A DNA stretch of 64,000 bases from Lustribacter sp965277075 (GTDB taxonomy: Bacteria > Vulcanimicrobiota > Vulcanimicrobiia > Vulcanimicrobiales > Vulcanimicrobiaceae): contig OZ255707.1 in NCBI GenBank assembly GCA_965277075.1, forward strand, positions 124,001 through 188,000, given 5' to 3'. A program made the translations under genes and the position numbers. Numbering within the stretch: position 1 is the stretch's first letter; each line of letters begins with the position of its first letter. This document shows, in pieces, positions 41,313-49,650 of this stretch. Under the pieces are notes generated by a model. That model was not told the origin of the DNA, did no database searches, and worked only from the letters and a program-made list of their open reading frames with translations.

Positions 41313-42208
41313 CCGACCTCGCCCGTGAATCCGACGGGCACGAAAACGCGCAGTGCCTTACTCGCGATGCGAAACGTCGCGGGCGTCGTACCGCCGGCGT
41401 CGCCATCGATACTGATCGGCTGTTTCCGCTTCGTCTTCACGGTGAGTTTGCGTGCCGAGAACGTATGCGCGTCCGGCAATTTCGTTTGCAGCCCGAGCGC
41501 GAACGCCACGTACATTCGCGCGATGTCGACGTGCGAGGTGCCGTCGGTCGTGAAGAACGCGAGCTTGCCGTCAGTGATCGACGCGTCCGGTAAAACCGGC
41601 GTCTTTCCGAAGAAGCGGCCTGACGCGATAACCATTTGGGCCGTTCGCAGATCGAGCTTGCCGCCCGACCACCGGATCTTCGCCTTGAAGCTCCGCGCAT
41701 GCAAGAACGGCACGATGCCGCCGACGGCGTAGGCCACCGGTCCGAGAATTGGTTTGAGGTCGTGCGGCGTGCTCGCCGCGATTTCGGCCGACAACCCGAT
41801 GGTTGCGAAGTTGGCGAAGTAGCGCCCGTTGACCATGCCGAGATCGACGCGCTCGACGTTACCGCCGGCGACGATTGCCAGAGCCGCGTCGAGGTCCGTG
41901 CCGATGCCCAGCGTTTGCGCGAAACTATTCCCGGTGCCCATGGGAAGAACGCCGAGAATGGTGTCGCGATGAGCGAGCACGTTCGCGGCAATCGCCATAG
42001 ATCCGTCGCCGCCCCCGACGAGCACCGTCCCGACCCCGTCCTTCACCAGTTGCCGGACGCGCTTCTCGAGGGCGGCGTGACTATCGACCGTGACGACGTT
42101 ACCGGCCTCGATGCCGTGGCGCTGCAGCCGTTCCTCCAGATCGCGTAGGTAACGCCGCGTGCCGCTCGACTTGAGATTGAGGAGGATGCGCGTGTGCACC
42201 ACGGGCAT
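41309..42208 (-). CDS. Diacylglycerol/lipid kinase family protein (YegS-like)
   Basis: 299 residues. DAGK catalytic motifs: TVLVGGGDGSMAIAANVLAH (GGDGT-type loop), LGVLPMGTGNSFAQTLGI (ATP loop) and the C-terminal KQPISIDGDAGGTTPATF. Cytoplasmic enzyme that phosphorylates a lipid, or a relative making a sphingoid or diacylglycerol phosphate. Coupled by a four-base overlap to the PAP2 phosphatase downstream, suggesting a phospholipid recycling or modification pair. Confidence 0.92.
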   Translation of the reverse strand: MPVVHTRILLNLKSSGTRRYLRDLEERLQRHGIEAGNVVTVDSHAALEKRVRQLVKDGVGTVLVGGGDGSMAIAANVLAHRDTILGVLPMGTGNSFAQTLGIGTDLDAALAIVAGGNVERVDLGMVNGRYFANFATIGLSAEIAASTPHDLKPILGPVAYAVGGIVPFLHARSFKAKIRWSGGKLDLRTAQMVIASGRFFGKTPVLPDASITDGKLAFFTTDGTSHVDIARMYVAFALGLQTKLPDAHTFSARKLTVKTKRKQPISIDGDAGGTTPATFRIASKALRVFVPVGFTGEVG

Positions 42209-42228
42209 CTACCCGGAATATGGGCGAG

Positions 42229-42852
42229 TTAGCGTGCGGTCGTGATCCCATGAGCGGCGACGTTCGTGGCAGTGAGACCGTCCATCAGCAGCTGCCACAG
42301 GTCGTTGTAGGTGGCATCGATGGCCGGGTCGACCCACTCGGCGGCGTGCACGGGATGATGGAACCGGGAGGTGGCAAACAGGATCGCCCGGGCAGCGGCG
42401 CCGGCGTCGCCGGTGCGGAACGTGCCTTCCTCCACGCCCGAGCGGATGACCATCGCGGCTAGCCCGACAAATTCGTCGACATGGACGGCCGTAACGGCCC
42501 GCGCGTCTGCCGCTAACGTTCGGTAAGCGCTGAACAGCTCCGGGTCGTCAGCGGCCCAGCGCCGTTTGACGGCGATCAGCGTGTCAAAGAGCCGCCGCAG
42601 CCGCTGCGGGGCCGGGCCCGGCAGGGCCGCGATGGCCCGCAGTGGAGGCATGGTCGCCTCCGCGCACCGGCCGACCACCAGGTCCCGCAGCTCGGCCTTG
42701 GTCGCCACGTGCCGGTAGACGGCCGCGTGGCTCACGCCCAGTGCTCGGGCCACGTCCACGACGGTCGCCTTGGCCGGGCCAAACCGGCGGATAACGTCCT
42801 CCGCGGTAGCCAGGATCCGATCGCGGGTGAGGGCGACGTCAGCGGGTGGCAT
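42229..42852 (-). CDS. TetR-family transcriptional regulator
   Basis: 207 residues. HTH: TRDRILATAEDVIRRFGPAKATVVDVARALGVSHAAVYRHVATKAELRDLVV. The C-terminal domain contains FHHPVHAAEWVDPAIDATYNDLWQLLMDGL, as in the TetR_C_7/11 regulators of aldo-keto reductase or oxidoreductase partners. It lies 14 bases after the AKR gene on the same strand, so an AKR-TetR operon is likely. Base usage (gccgggcccggc-type runs, few TCG-rich stretches) differs from neighbours and looks actinobacterial. Confidence 0.9.
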   Translation of the reverse strand: MPPADVALTRDRILATAEDVIRRFGPAKATVVDVARALGVSHAAVYRHVATKAELRDLVVGRCAEATMPPLRAIAALPGPAPQRLRRLFDTLIAVKRRWAADDPELFSAYRTLAADARAVTAVHVDEFVGLAAMVIRSGVEEGTFRTGDAGAAARAILFATSRFHHPVHAAEWVDPAIDATYNDLWQLLMDGLTATNVAAHGITTAR

Positions 42853-42866
42853 GAGAGCCGCTCGTA

Positions 42867-43760
42867 TCAGTGCTCTGCCGCTACCGAGGCGGCGCCGATC
42901 CCGTCCAACTCAGCTAAGGTTTCCGGCGAGAGCGTCAGCTGATCGGCGGCTACGTTCTCGCGGAGGTGGGCGACCGACGACGTGCCGGGAATCAACAGAA
43001 TATTGGGTGACCGATGTAACAGCCACGCCAGCGCGACCTGCATTGGTGTGGCGCTCAGTCGGTCCGCGACGGACGACAACGTAGATGACTGCAGCGGCGA
43101 GAAACCGCCGAGCGGGAAGAACGGCACGTACGCGATCCCCTGCCGAGCTAAGTCATCGATCAACTCCTCGTCGTTGCGTTGCGCCAAGTTGTATTCGTTT
43201 TGCACGCACACGACCTCGGTGATCGTTTGCGCTTCTGCAACCTGCGCGGCGGTAACGTTGCTCAGGCCGATCTGGCGGATAAGGCCCTTGCGCCGGAGGT
43301 TTGCTAGCGCCGTGATCTGCTCGGCGATCGACCCTTCTTCGGTGCCGTGGCCCGACCCCATCACGCGATAGTTGGCGATGTCGAGCGCGTCCAGGCCGAG
43401 GTTGCGGAGGTTGTCGTGAACGGCATCCTCGAGGTCTTGGGGTGCGATCGCCTTCTGCCACGACCGGTCGGCAGGGCGCATGGCCCCCAGCTTCGTGACG
43501 ATCACCAGCCCCGTCGGGTACGGGTGCAGGGCTTGCCGAATGATCTGGTTCGTGATGTGCGGGCCGTAATAGTCGGCCGTGTCGATATGGTTTACGCCGG
43601 CCGCCACGGCAGCGCGCAGGACGGCAACAGCAGCGTCCTGGTCCTTGGGCGGCCCCCACACACCGGGGCCGGCCAACTGCATCGCGCCGTAGCCGATTCG
43701 GTGCACCGTCACCGACGTGCTTGGAAAGGTGAATTTGCCGCCGAGCGTCTCTTCACTCAT
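42867..43760 (-). CDS. Aldo/keto reductase
   Basis: 297 residues from ATG 43760 with GGAGC upstream; GTG 43784 is an unneeded extension. The (beta/alpha)8 AKR: VHRIGYGAMQLAGPGVWGPPKD, GVNHIDTADYYGP with the D and Y of the tetrad, VIVTKLGAMRP with the Lys, IRQIGLSNVTAAQ, VCVQNEYNLAQR and the NADPH-binding end ILLIPGTSSVAHLRENVAA. It reduces an aldehyde or ketone with NADPH. The usual His is not obvious in the YRVMGSGHG region (H could be that of GHG). Paired with its own TetR. Confidence 0.92.
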   Translation of the reverse strand: MSEETLGGKFTFPSTSVTVHRIGYGAMQLAGPGVWGPPKDQDAAVAVLRAAVAAGVNHIDTADYYGPHITNQIIRQALHPYPTGLVIVTKLGAMRPADRSWQKAIAPQDLEDAVHDNLRNLGLDALDIANYRVMGSGHGTEEGSIAEQITALANLRRKGLIRQIGLSNVTAAQVAEAQTITEVVCVQNEYNLAQRNDEELIDDLARQGIAYVPFFPLGGFSPLQSSTLSSVADRLSATPMQVALAWLLHRSPNILLIPGTSSVAHLRENVAADQLTLSPETLAELDGIGAASVAAEH

Positions 43761-43937
43761 CGTGTTTGCTCCTTCAGTGCTCACACGTGGACGTATACGC
43801 GCTCGTTACAGGAGTCAAACATTGAAACCCGTAACACGCTTGGACGCATGACTCTTTGCAAAGCGTAAATAGCAAATCGACTCTTGTCAGCGGCGCACCC
43901 ATCGTTCGCAAAAAACCGTCCGAGCGTTGCAGCCACG

Positions 43938-44439
43938 ATGGCACGAATCGTGACCGCGAACCTGTTGCTTTTAGCGCTGGTTACTTCGACGTCGCGCGCC
44001 GTTGCGATTGCAGCAGACGACGCCGCGCCCCTACCACCCTGTTCACGACGGTTGCATCGGCGGATGGTTCGGCGGATACGCTTCCCGCCGGACTTACCGG
44101 CTATGGAATCGTTTCCTACGCGCGGCACGCGCCGCGTGGAACGGGAGGCGAACTTGAATTGGAACCGCGCTTCGTCGTGAAGGCCGACGGGACGAAGATA
44201 CCTGTTTCCGGTATGCTGAATATGCTGTGGCCAAACGAAGTAATCGCGACGCGCCTCAGATTCTCGGCGCGGTCGGCGCTTTTCGAGGTACGACATTCGC
44301 GGTCATCAGCGGCGTTCTCGGATTTTACGGCTTCGTTCACTACGGGGGTGAAGCGAAAGTGGCGCAAGCAGCACCGATTCGACTCATCGTCGGCGATGGA
44401 ATCTATGACGGCAACGTGCTCGGGCTCGATGCTCCTTGA
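43938..44439 (+). pseudogene. Exported hypothetical protein split over three frames
   Basis: ATG 43938 opens a signal-peptide frame (MARIVTANLLLLALVTSTSR). Around 44030 protein-like sequence continues in another frame (TTVASADGSADTLP, GIVSYARHAPRGTGGELELE, VKADGTKIPVSG), and from about 44230 in the third (GAVGAFRGTTFAVISGVLGF, VHYGGEAKVAQAAPIRLIV), ending at 44439. Pieces are in order and non-overlapping, so two indels in one gene are the simplest reading. No domain recognised; a periplasmic or surface protein is inferred. Confidence 0.5.
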
Positions 44440-44479
44440 ACACCCCAACTATCGGCATCATTGATTCTCGCGCTTTCCG

Positions 44480-45427
44480 TTAGTGGAGCATAAGCTCTGT
44501 AGCTGGAAACGGCGCCTTGAGCGCATGGTATTTTGCCGCCGCATCAATGACCGGCTGGATCTGCGCGGGGTCTAACGACTCGCCGTACGTGACGCGCGTG
44601 CTGGTCGAACCTGGCGCCACCTGCATGTACTTTTCAATGATCTCGCCCGAGCGCTTATGATTTGCCGGCTGGTTTGCCCAATGGCTTGCTTCATGCAAGG
44701 CCGCCTGGAAACGCCGCAGGACATCGGCGTTCTTCTTTGCCCAATCCGTCGTCGAGAAATAGGCGCTCAATAAGAAGTTATTGCCGACGCTCGAGTAGGC
44801 GTACGCGAGCACACGAACGTTTCCGGCGAGGGCTTTGCCGAGCGAGGGTTCCACGAGGATCGCAGCGTCGATGCGGCCCTACTCGAGCCCGGCTTCCATC
44901 GCTTGCAGCGGCAACTCGGTCACTTTAACCGACGAAACGTTGGCGCCGCCGGCGTCAAGCCAGGCGTCGGCCGCAATCTCCCCGATATTTTTGAGCGCAT
45001 TGTTCCCTAGCGTTTTGCCTTCGAGGTCTTTCGCGACTTTGATCGGCGAGGTCTTCGCTACAACCAGCGCAGACGTGGGTGCCTTTGCGGTATAGAGCGC
45101 ACCGGGCGCAACCAGGACGAACGGGATATTGCGCTCGTGCGCGCTCGCGATCGATGGCACGCTGCTTTGCGCGATGTCAAGCGACCCGGAGACGATGGCG
45201 GCGGCGTCAGCTGCGCCACTATTGCCGGCCGAAATGTCAGCGCGCAATCCTGCCTTTTTGAAGAGCCCGAGTTCCTGCGCGTAGTACACGGCCGCACCGG
45301 CTTCCGTCGGCGTCGTCGCGACGCGAATAACGGATTCGGTTTGAGCAAGCGCGATGCGGCTCGAAGAATCACACGCGGCTAGCGTTGCGGCGGTCCCGCG
45401 AATGAACTGCAGTCGACGAAAGTGCAT
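44480..45427 (-). pseudogene. NMT1-type binding protein interrupted by one amber codon
   Basis: From ATG 45427 one continuous frame of 315 codons carries a whole binding protein: signal FIRGTAATLAACDSSSRIALAQ, IRVATTPTEAGAAVYYAQELGLFKKAGL, GSLDIAQSSVPSIASAHERN, LEGKTLGNNALKN, then TAG at 44881-44879, and GRIDAAILVEPSLGKALAGN to AAKYHALKAPFPATEL at 44480. Paralogs read L-E-Q-x-R-I-D at this site, so CAG to TAG is the likely change. Everything else is intact. Divergent from marR at 45560. Confidence 0.85.
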
Positions 45428-45518
45428 CGTAAATCCGCCTATCAAGTGGCCCGAACAGTGGACGTGTGCCAAGCTTCTCGGACGATATGGCCGTCGAGTG
45501 ACCATGTGTCTCGCCAAG

Positions 45519-45552
45519 TTGACAGTTACGCTGAAAAACAGTGTACTGTCAA
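45519..45552 (+). promoter_or_regulatory. Promoter with inverted repeat, candidate MarR operator
   Basis: TTGACA (45519-45524) and TGTACT (45542-45547) with a 17-base spacer make a good sigma70 promoter. TTGACAGT (45519-45526) and ACTGTCAA (45545-45552) form an inverted repeat that frames the spacer and overlaps both boxes. The regulator ATG is at 45560, so the leader would be only about six bases. Confidence 0.65.
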
Positions 45553-45559
45553 CACGGCG

Positions 45560-46027
45560 ATGGATACGACAAACAACGAATCCGCTTTCAGCTACGTGAT
45601 GCGGGCGATCGGACATCGGATTAGGCGCTGCCACCAGGTGTCGGTCGCCCTCTTCACTGAAGAGGTCAACGCTTTTGGCGTAACGACCATCCAATATGCG
45701 GCGCTCGCCGCAATCGCTCGCCACGAGGACATCGATGCTACCCGCCTTGCCCGACTCGTCGCCTTCGATCGCTCGACCGTGGGCTCCGTGCTCGAGCGCC
45801 TCGAAGCGAAGAGGCTCATCAGTCGGCACTACGGACCGGGCGATAAACGCATCAAGCTGCTGCGCGTAACGGCGCGCGGGCGCGCGTTGCTCGTCGCCTC
45901 CGACGCGGCCGTGCACCGCTCGCAAGACCGCTTTCTTGAAGTGCTCGACCCCATCGAGCGCGCGACGCTGCTCCATCTCTTAGAGAAGCTCATCACCCGA
46001 CACGAGGAACTCAATGAAGCCGTATAG
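45560..46027 (+). CDS. MarR-family transcriptional regulator
   Basis: 155 residues from ATG 45560 (the longer frame to 45422 runs through the promoter). FSYVMRAIGHRIRRCHQVSVALFTEEVNAFGVTTIQYAALAAIARHEDIDATRLARLVAFDRSTVGSVLERLEAKRLISRHYGPGDKRIKLLRVTARG gives a complete MarR winged helix of the HucR/SlyA-like kind. It overlaps the FAD hydroxylase by 14 bases. Likely represses the hydroxylase operon and perhaps the divergent binding-protein gene in the absence of an aromatic ligand. Confidence 0.92.
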   Translation: MDTTNNESAFSYVMRAIGHRIRRCHQVSVALFTEEVNAFGVTTIQYAALAAIARHEDIDATRLARLVAFDRSTVGSVLERLEAKRLISRHYGPGDKRIKLLRVTARGRALLVASDAAVHRSQDRFLEVLDPIERATLLHLLEKLITRHEELNEAV

Positions 46028-47240
46028 ATTTGACGCCGTGCCGCTGCTCATCATCGGGGGCGGCATCGGCGGTCTCACGGCAGCCCTCGCGCTTGCCCAT
46101 CGCGGTCGCGCCGTGCACGTGATCGAACGAGCGAGTGAATTCGGTGAAATCGGGGCCGGCATTCAAATCGCTCCGAACGCTTCACGTGTGTTCGATGAGA
46201 TCGGCGTTCTTGCCGACTTGCACGCGTGCGCCGTTTTGCCGGCGCGTATCGTGTGGATGGACATGATCTCGGGCCAACGGTTAACCGACCTCGACCTCGG
46301 AGCACCGTTCCTGGAGCGCTACTCGTATCCATATATGGTCCTTCACCGCAGCGACTTGTTGGACGTCCTTGTGCGCGCCGCTCGAAGCGAGTCCCGGATC
46401 ACGCTTGAGACCGATCGCGATGTCATCGAAATCACCAATGGCGGCGATCATATGGCCGTGCGCTGCGCAAACGGAGTATCCTATCGCGCCGATGCGCTCA
46501 TCGCCGCGGACGGCCTATGGTCAAAGGGGCGAGCCTTCATCGATCCGGTGTCGGCGCCGATTTACGATCGGTTCATCGCCTATCGCGGCGCGATCCCCGT
46601 CGCGAAGATTTCGGAACACGCCGGGCTTGACAACGTTATGCTGTGGTCCGGCCCAAACCGGCACTTTATGCAATACCCGGTTCGCCGCGGCGAGCTCTTT
46701 AATCAAGTCGCCGTCTTCCGGAGCACAAGCAATTCGCCGAACATCGAGGACTGGGGAAGTCCGGCGGAACTTGATGCTGCGTACGCCGACGTGTGCCCGC
46801 AATTGCAAGCGGGCCTTGCGCTGATCCAACGCGATCGGCATTGGGTCATGGCAGACCGGGCGCCACTCGATCGCTGGACGGCCGGCAGAATGACATTGCT
46901 CGGCGATTCAGCGCACCCGATGTACCAGTACGCAGCGCAGGGCGCGTGCCAAGCGGTCGAAGACGCGAGTGCGTTGGCCGAGAGCATTGTCCGCGAGTCG
47001 AACGTCGATGCGGCGTTTGCTGCATACGAATCCACACGCAAACTTCGTACCGCACGCGTCCAACGCACCGCCCGTTGGTTTGGTGATGTGATGCATCTCG
47101 CCGGCGCCGGCGCGATTTTTCGGAATCAGATTCTCAAAAGTCGTTCACCGCAATCATATCACGTGCTCGATTTTCTCTACGGCTATGGAACGCAACATGC
47201 GTCGTCGGCTCGCAATATCGATGACTTGCTGACCGTCTGA
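46014..47240 (+). CDS. FAD-dependent monooxygenase (salicylate/3-hydroxybenzoate hydroxylase-like)
   Basis: 408 residues from ATG 46014, 14-base overlap with marR. FAD motifs: PLLIIGGGIGGLTAALALAHRG, the salicylate-hydroxylase-type EIGAGIQIAPNASRVFDEIG, DALIAADGLWSKGR and MTLLGDSAHPMYQYAAQGACQAVEDA. The family hydroxylates (and for salicylate 1-hydroxylase decarboxylates) hydroxybenzoates using NAD(P)H. The next gene is an ACMSD/salicylate-decarboxylase-like amidohydrolase, in line with a hydroxybenzoate pathway; no ring-cleavage dioxygenase is seen. Confidence 0.92.
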   Translation: MKPYRFDAVPLLIIGGGIGGLTAALALAHRGRAVHVIERASEFGEIGAGIQIAPNASRVFDEIGVLADLHACAVLPARIVWMDMISGQRLTDLDLGAPFLERYSYPYMVLHRSDLLDVLVRAARSESRITLETDRDVIEITNGGDHMAVRCANGVSYRADALIAADGLWSKGRAFIDPVSAPIYDRFIAYRGAIPVAKISEHAGLDNVMLWSGPNRHFMQYPVRRGELFNQVAVFRSTSNSPNIEDWGSPAELDAAYADVCPQLQAGLALIQRDRHWVMADRAPLDRWTAGRMTLLGDSAHPMYQYAAQGACQAVEDASALAESIVRESNVDAAFAAYESTRKLRTARVQRTARWFGDVMHLAGAGAIFRNQILKSRSPQSYHVLDFLYGYGTQHASSARNIDDLLTV

Positions 47241-47262
47241 GAAAGAGAGAGAGCAGTACGGC

Positions 47263-48177
47263 ATGATCGATGCGCATCACCATTTCGAGCCAAGCGGCAA
47301 GAATGGCGGCGGCGTGGCCTGGTCTGTGGAGATGGCGCTCGAACAGATGGATAGCAATGGCGTGCGTACCGCCATCGCATACGCCGGGCCGATCTTTGGC
47401 GACGAGACTTCCGGTGCGCGAAAGCAGGCTCGCGAGACGAACGAATGGGCCGCGGATATCTGTCGAACGCACTCCAAACGTTTCGGGCTCTTCGCTTCGG
47501 TGCCGATCGATGACGTCCGAGCGGCGCAGGTTGAAATTGCGCACGCGTTCGACGTCCTGAACGTCGACGGAATCGGCCTTGCGCCCAGATACGGAATTGC
47601 GTGGCTCGGTGATGCTAAATTCCGCCCGGTTTTCGACGAGTTGAACCGTCGACGCGCCGTGGTGTATGTTCATCCCCACCGATCGTCCTCGTGCCGGGCG
47701 ATCGGAACGCTCAGTACAACGGACGGCGTCATCGCAGCGCCGTGGATCGAGTACCCGACCGACACCGCGCGGACCATCCTTAGTCTCTGGGCCGGAGGCG
47801 TGACGCGCGAGTTTCCGGATATTCGTTTCTTGTTTTGCCACGGCGGTGGTGTGTTGCCGATTCTTCTCGGGCGCTTCGCCGGCTTTGCCGCCTGGCACGA
47901 CGTCGGACCGGAACGGCTCGACGCGCTCTTCCCCGATGGTGTCTATGCGGAGTTTGCCAAACTCTATTTTGAGTGCGCGCAGGCATACGCTCCGGAAACG
48001 GTGACGATGTTGCGGTCGCTCGTTCCGCCCTCGCATCTTCTCTTCGGCACCGACTTCAGCTATTTTCCGATCTCGCACAGCGTCGCGGCGCTCAACGCGC
48101 TCGATTTACCGCCTGACGTGTATCGCTCGATCGCGCAAGACAACGCGGCTGCTTTACTGCCCCGATGGGCCCGATAA
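47263..48177 (+). CDS. Amidohydrolase_2 protein (6-methylsalicylate/ACMSD decarboxylase-like)
   Basis: 304 residues from ATG 47263. MIDAHHHFEPSGKNGGGVAW carries the H-x-H metal site; VVYVHPHRSS, FLFCHGGGVLPILLGRF and LLFGTDFSYFPI supply the other histidines and the catalytic Asp. Length and the HPH/CHGGG pattern match non-oxidative decarboxylases of salicylate-like acids. It follows the FAD hydroxylase by 22 bases. Convergent with the binding-protein operon at 48238-50769. Substrate inferred only. Confidence 0.88.
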   Translation: MIDAHHHFEPSGKNGGGVAWSVEMALEQMDSNGVRTAIAYAGPIFGDETSGARKQARETNEWAADICRTHSKRFGLFASVPIDDVRAAQVEIAHAFDVLNVDGIGLAPRYGIAWLGDAKFRPVFDELNRRRAVVYVHPHRSSSCRAIGTLSTTDGVIAAPWIEYPTDTARTILSLWAGGVTREFPDIRFLFCHGGGVLPILLGRFAGFAAWHDVGPERLDALFPDGVYAEFAKLYFECAQAYAPETVTMLRSLVPPSHLLFGTDFSYFPISHSVAALNALDLPPDVYRSIAQDNAAALLPRWAR

Positions 48178-48237
48178 TGCCAACGCTTCACTTGAGAAAG
48201 AGACTCACGACCGGAACCTTGCGGTTTTGTTCGAGGA

Positions 48238-49197
48238 TTAGCGCGACGGTTTGAGCGCGTATTGGCTGATCATGTCCGGGGCCGGAAAGCTCTTCTCGAT
48301 AACGCCGTACTTGGCGGCCGCGTCGATCGCCGGTTGAATGTCTCGCGGATCGAGGTACTCGCCGAGATCGACGGGCTTCATCGCCAGCACGCGCGCCGGA
48401 TCGATTCCGGCGAACGCGGCGAAGAGCGGCGCGGTCTCGGCATGATGGCTGTTTACATAGAGGGTCGCAACGTGCATTACGCTCGCAAAACGGTCGATCG
48501 TATCGCGGTTCCTGTTCACGAAACTTAAGGTAGTCGACCAGGCCGCGACCATCCACCGCTTCGCAACGCCGTCGAACGGCGCGCCCACCGAACGGAAATT
48601 CCCGGTCGCCAGCGCCTCCTCCAGGCTTGGATTCAGTAAGCTGCCGACATCGATCCTCTTTTGCTCGAGCGCCGCCGGAACGGCCGACATCGGTAGTTCC
48701 ACGAACTTGATCGCCGTCGAATCAACGCCGTGCTGGTCGGCCCACGCGCGAACCGACACCCAACTCACGTCCCGAATCGCCGAACAGGAGACGATCTTGC
48801 CGGGAAGATCCCGCACGGTTCGGATCGGCGAGTCTTTCAGAACCAGCAGCTGCTGCGCCGGATCGCTGGCGAGATAGATCAACGAAGGCGCGATCATCAC
48901 GAACGGCAAGCCCCGAGCATGTCCAGTGATCGTCGCCATCAGGCTGATCAGGCCGACGTCGTACGAGCCGCTCACGACTGCAGCCGCGATCGCTGCACCC
49001 GACGTTGCCGGCGTAATCGTGATGTCCATGCCGGCGCGCCGAAAGAGCCCGCTCTGTTGCGCGTAGAGGAGTGGCGTTACGTCATCGTTCGGAACGCACG
49101 CGACGCGCAGCGGCGCGAGCGTTTGCGAGCGCGCTTGGCGCGGCGCAAACGCCAGCGCGCCCGCGGCGGCCGTGAGGAAGCGACCGCGGCCGATCAA
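48238..49197 (-). CDS. NMT1/SsuA-like substrate-binding protein
   Basis: 319 residues from ATG 49197 (ATGA overlap with the cupin gene). Signal RGRFLTAAAGALAFAPRQARSQ. Mature: RVACVPNDDVTPLLYAQQSGLFRRAGMDITITPATSG, GSYDVGLISLMATITGHARG, LPGKIVSCSAIRD, motif variant WADQHGVDSTAIKFVELPM and an end AAKYGVIEKSFPAPDMI. Third gene of an amidohydrolase-cupin-binding protein operon. It is the most divergent intact member of the local paralog family. No permease follows; the neighbour is convergent. Confidence 0.9.
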   Translation of the reverse strand: MIGRGRFLTAAAGALAFAPRQARSQTLAPLRVACVPNDDVTPLLYAQQSGLFRRAGMDITITPATSGAAIAAAVVSGSYDVGLISLMATITGHARGLPFVMIAPSLIYLASDPAQQLLVLKDSPIRTVRDLPGKIVSCSAIRDVSWVSVRAWADQHGVDSTAIKFVELPMSAVPAALEQKRIDVGSLLNPSLEEALATGNFRSVGAPFDGVAKRWMVAAWSTTLSFVNRNRDTIDRFASVMHVATLYVNSHHAETAPLFAAFAGIDPARVLAMKPVDLGEYLDPRDIQPAIDAAAKYGVIEKSFPAPDMISQYALKPSR

Positions 49198-49649
49198 GCG
49201 CCGAAGAACTGGCCGGGAATTGAGACGCCCTCGCTGTGTTTGTTCTCGGGCGAGTGCCCGGCGAGGGGGTGGCCGTCGGGGCCAAGGCGCCCGTCATCCG
49301 GCCACTTCTCCGCGGCACCGGCGCGCAGCATCACCAGATTTTCTGGTGCGCTGCTCTGGAACCAGTACGACACGCCGCGAGGAATCATTACGCCCTCGTA
49401 TGTCTTGAGCACCCTCGTCGCGTCTTCCATTCCGATATGGAACGTCGCTTCGCCCTGGAGCACGACGAACGAGTGGTCTTCGTAGGGATGGAAGTGCAAC
49501 ACGTTTTCGCCGCCCGACGCATAGACTTTCAGTCGCAGCCTCAGCAGATCGGTCTGCGCGACGGTCGCATCGGAACGGCCGTCCGCGAGTAGCGGCGTAT
49601 GGAGCGAGAAAAATTGCGCTTCGCATTTGATGTCGGTCCCCGTCGTCAT
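49194..49649 (-). CDS. Cupin-domain protein
   Basis: 151 residues from ATG 49649 with GAGGAG eight bases upstream; the frame to 49724 lies in the upstream gene. A single cupin barrel: GGENVLHFHPYEDHSFVVLQGEATFHIG (first motif with H-x-H and E/D) and YEGVMIPRGVSYWFQSSAPENLVMLR (second motif, where a W/F replaces the His, so metal binding is partial). Might be a small dioxygenase, isomerase or ligand-binding protein. One base separates it from the upstream amidohydrolase stop. Confidence 0.88.
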   Translation of the reverse strand: MTTGTDIKCEAQFFSLHTPLLADGRSDATVAQTDLLRLRLKVYASGGENVLHFHPYEDHSFVVLQGEATFHIGMEDATRVLKTYEGVMIPRGVSYWFQSSAPENLVMLRAGAAEKWPDDGRLGPDGHPLAGHSPENKHSEGVSIPGQFFGA

Positions 49650-49650
49650 A

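Noticed and set aside
44879..44881. Amber codon read as pyrrolysine or by a recoded genetic code
   Set aside because: Other stops in the window include normal TAGs (e.g. 33497-33499, 51405-51407) and several paralogs carry Gln at this site; point mutation is sufficient.
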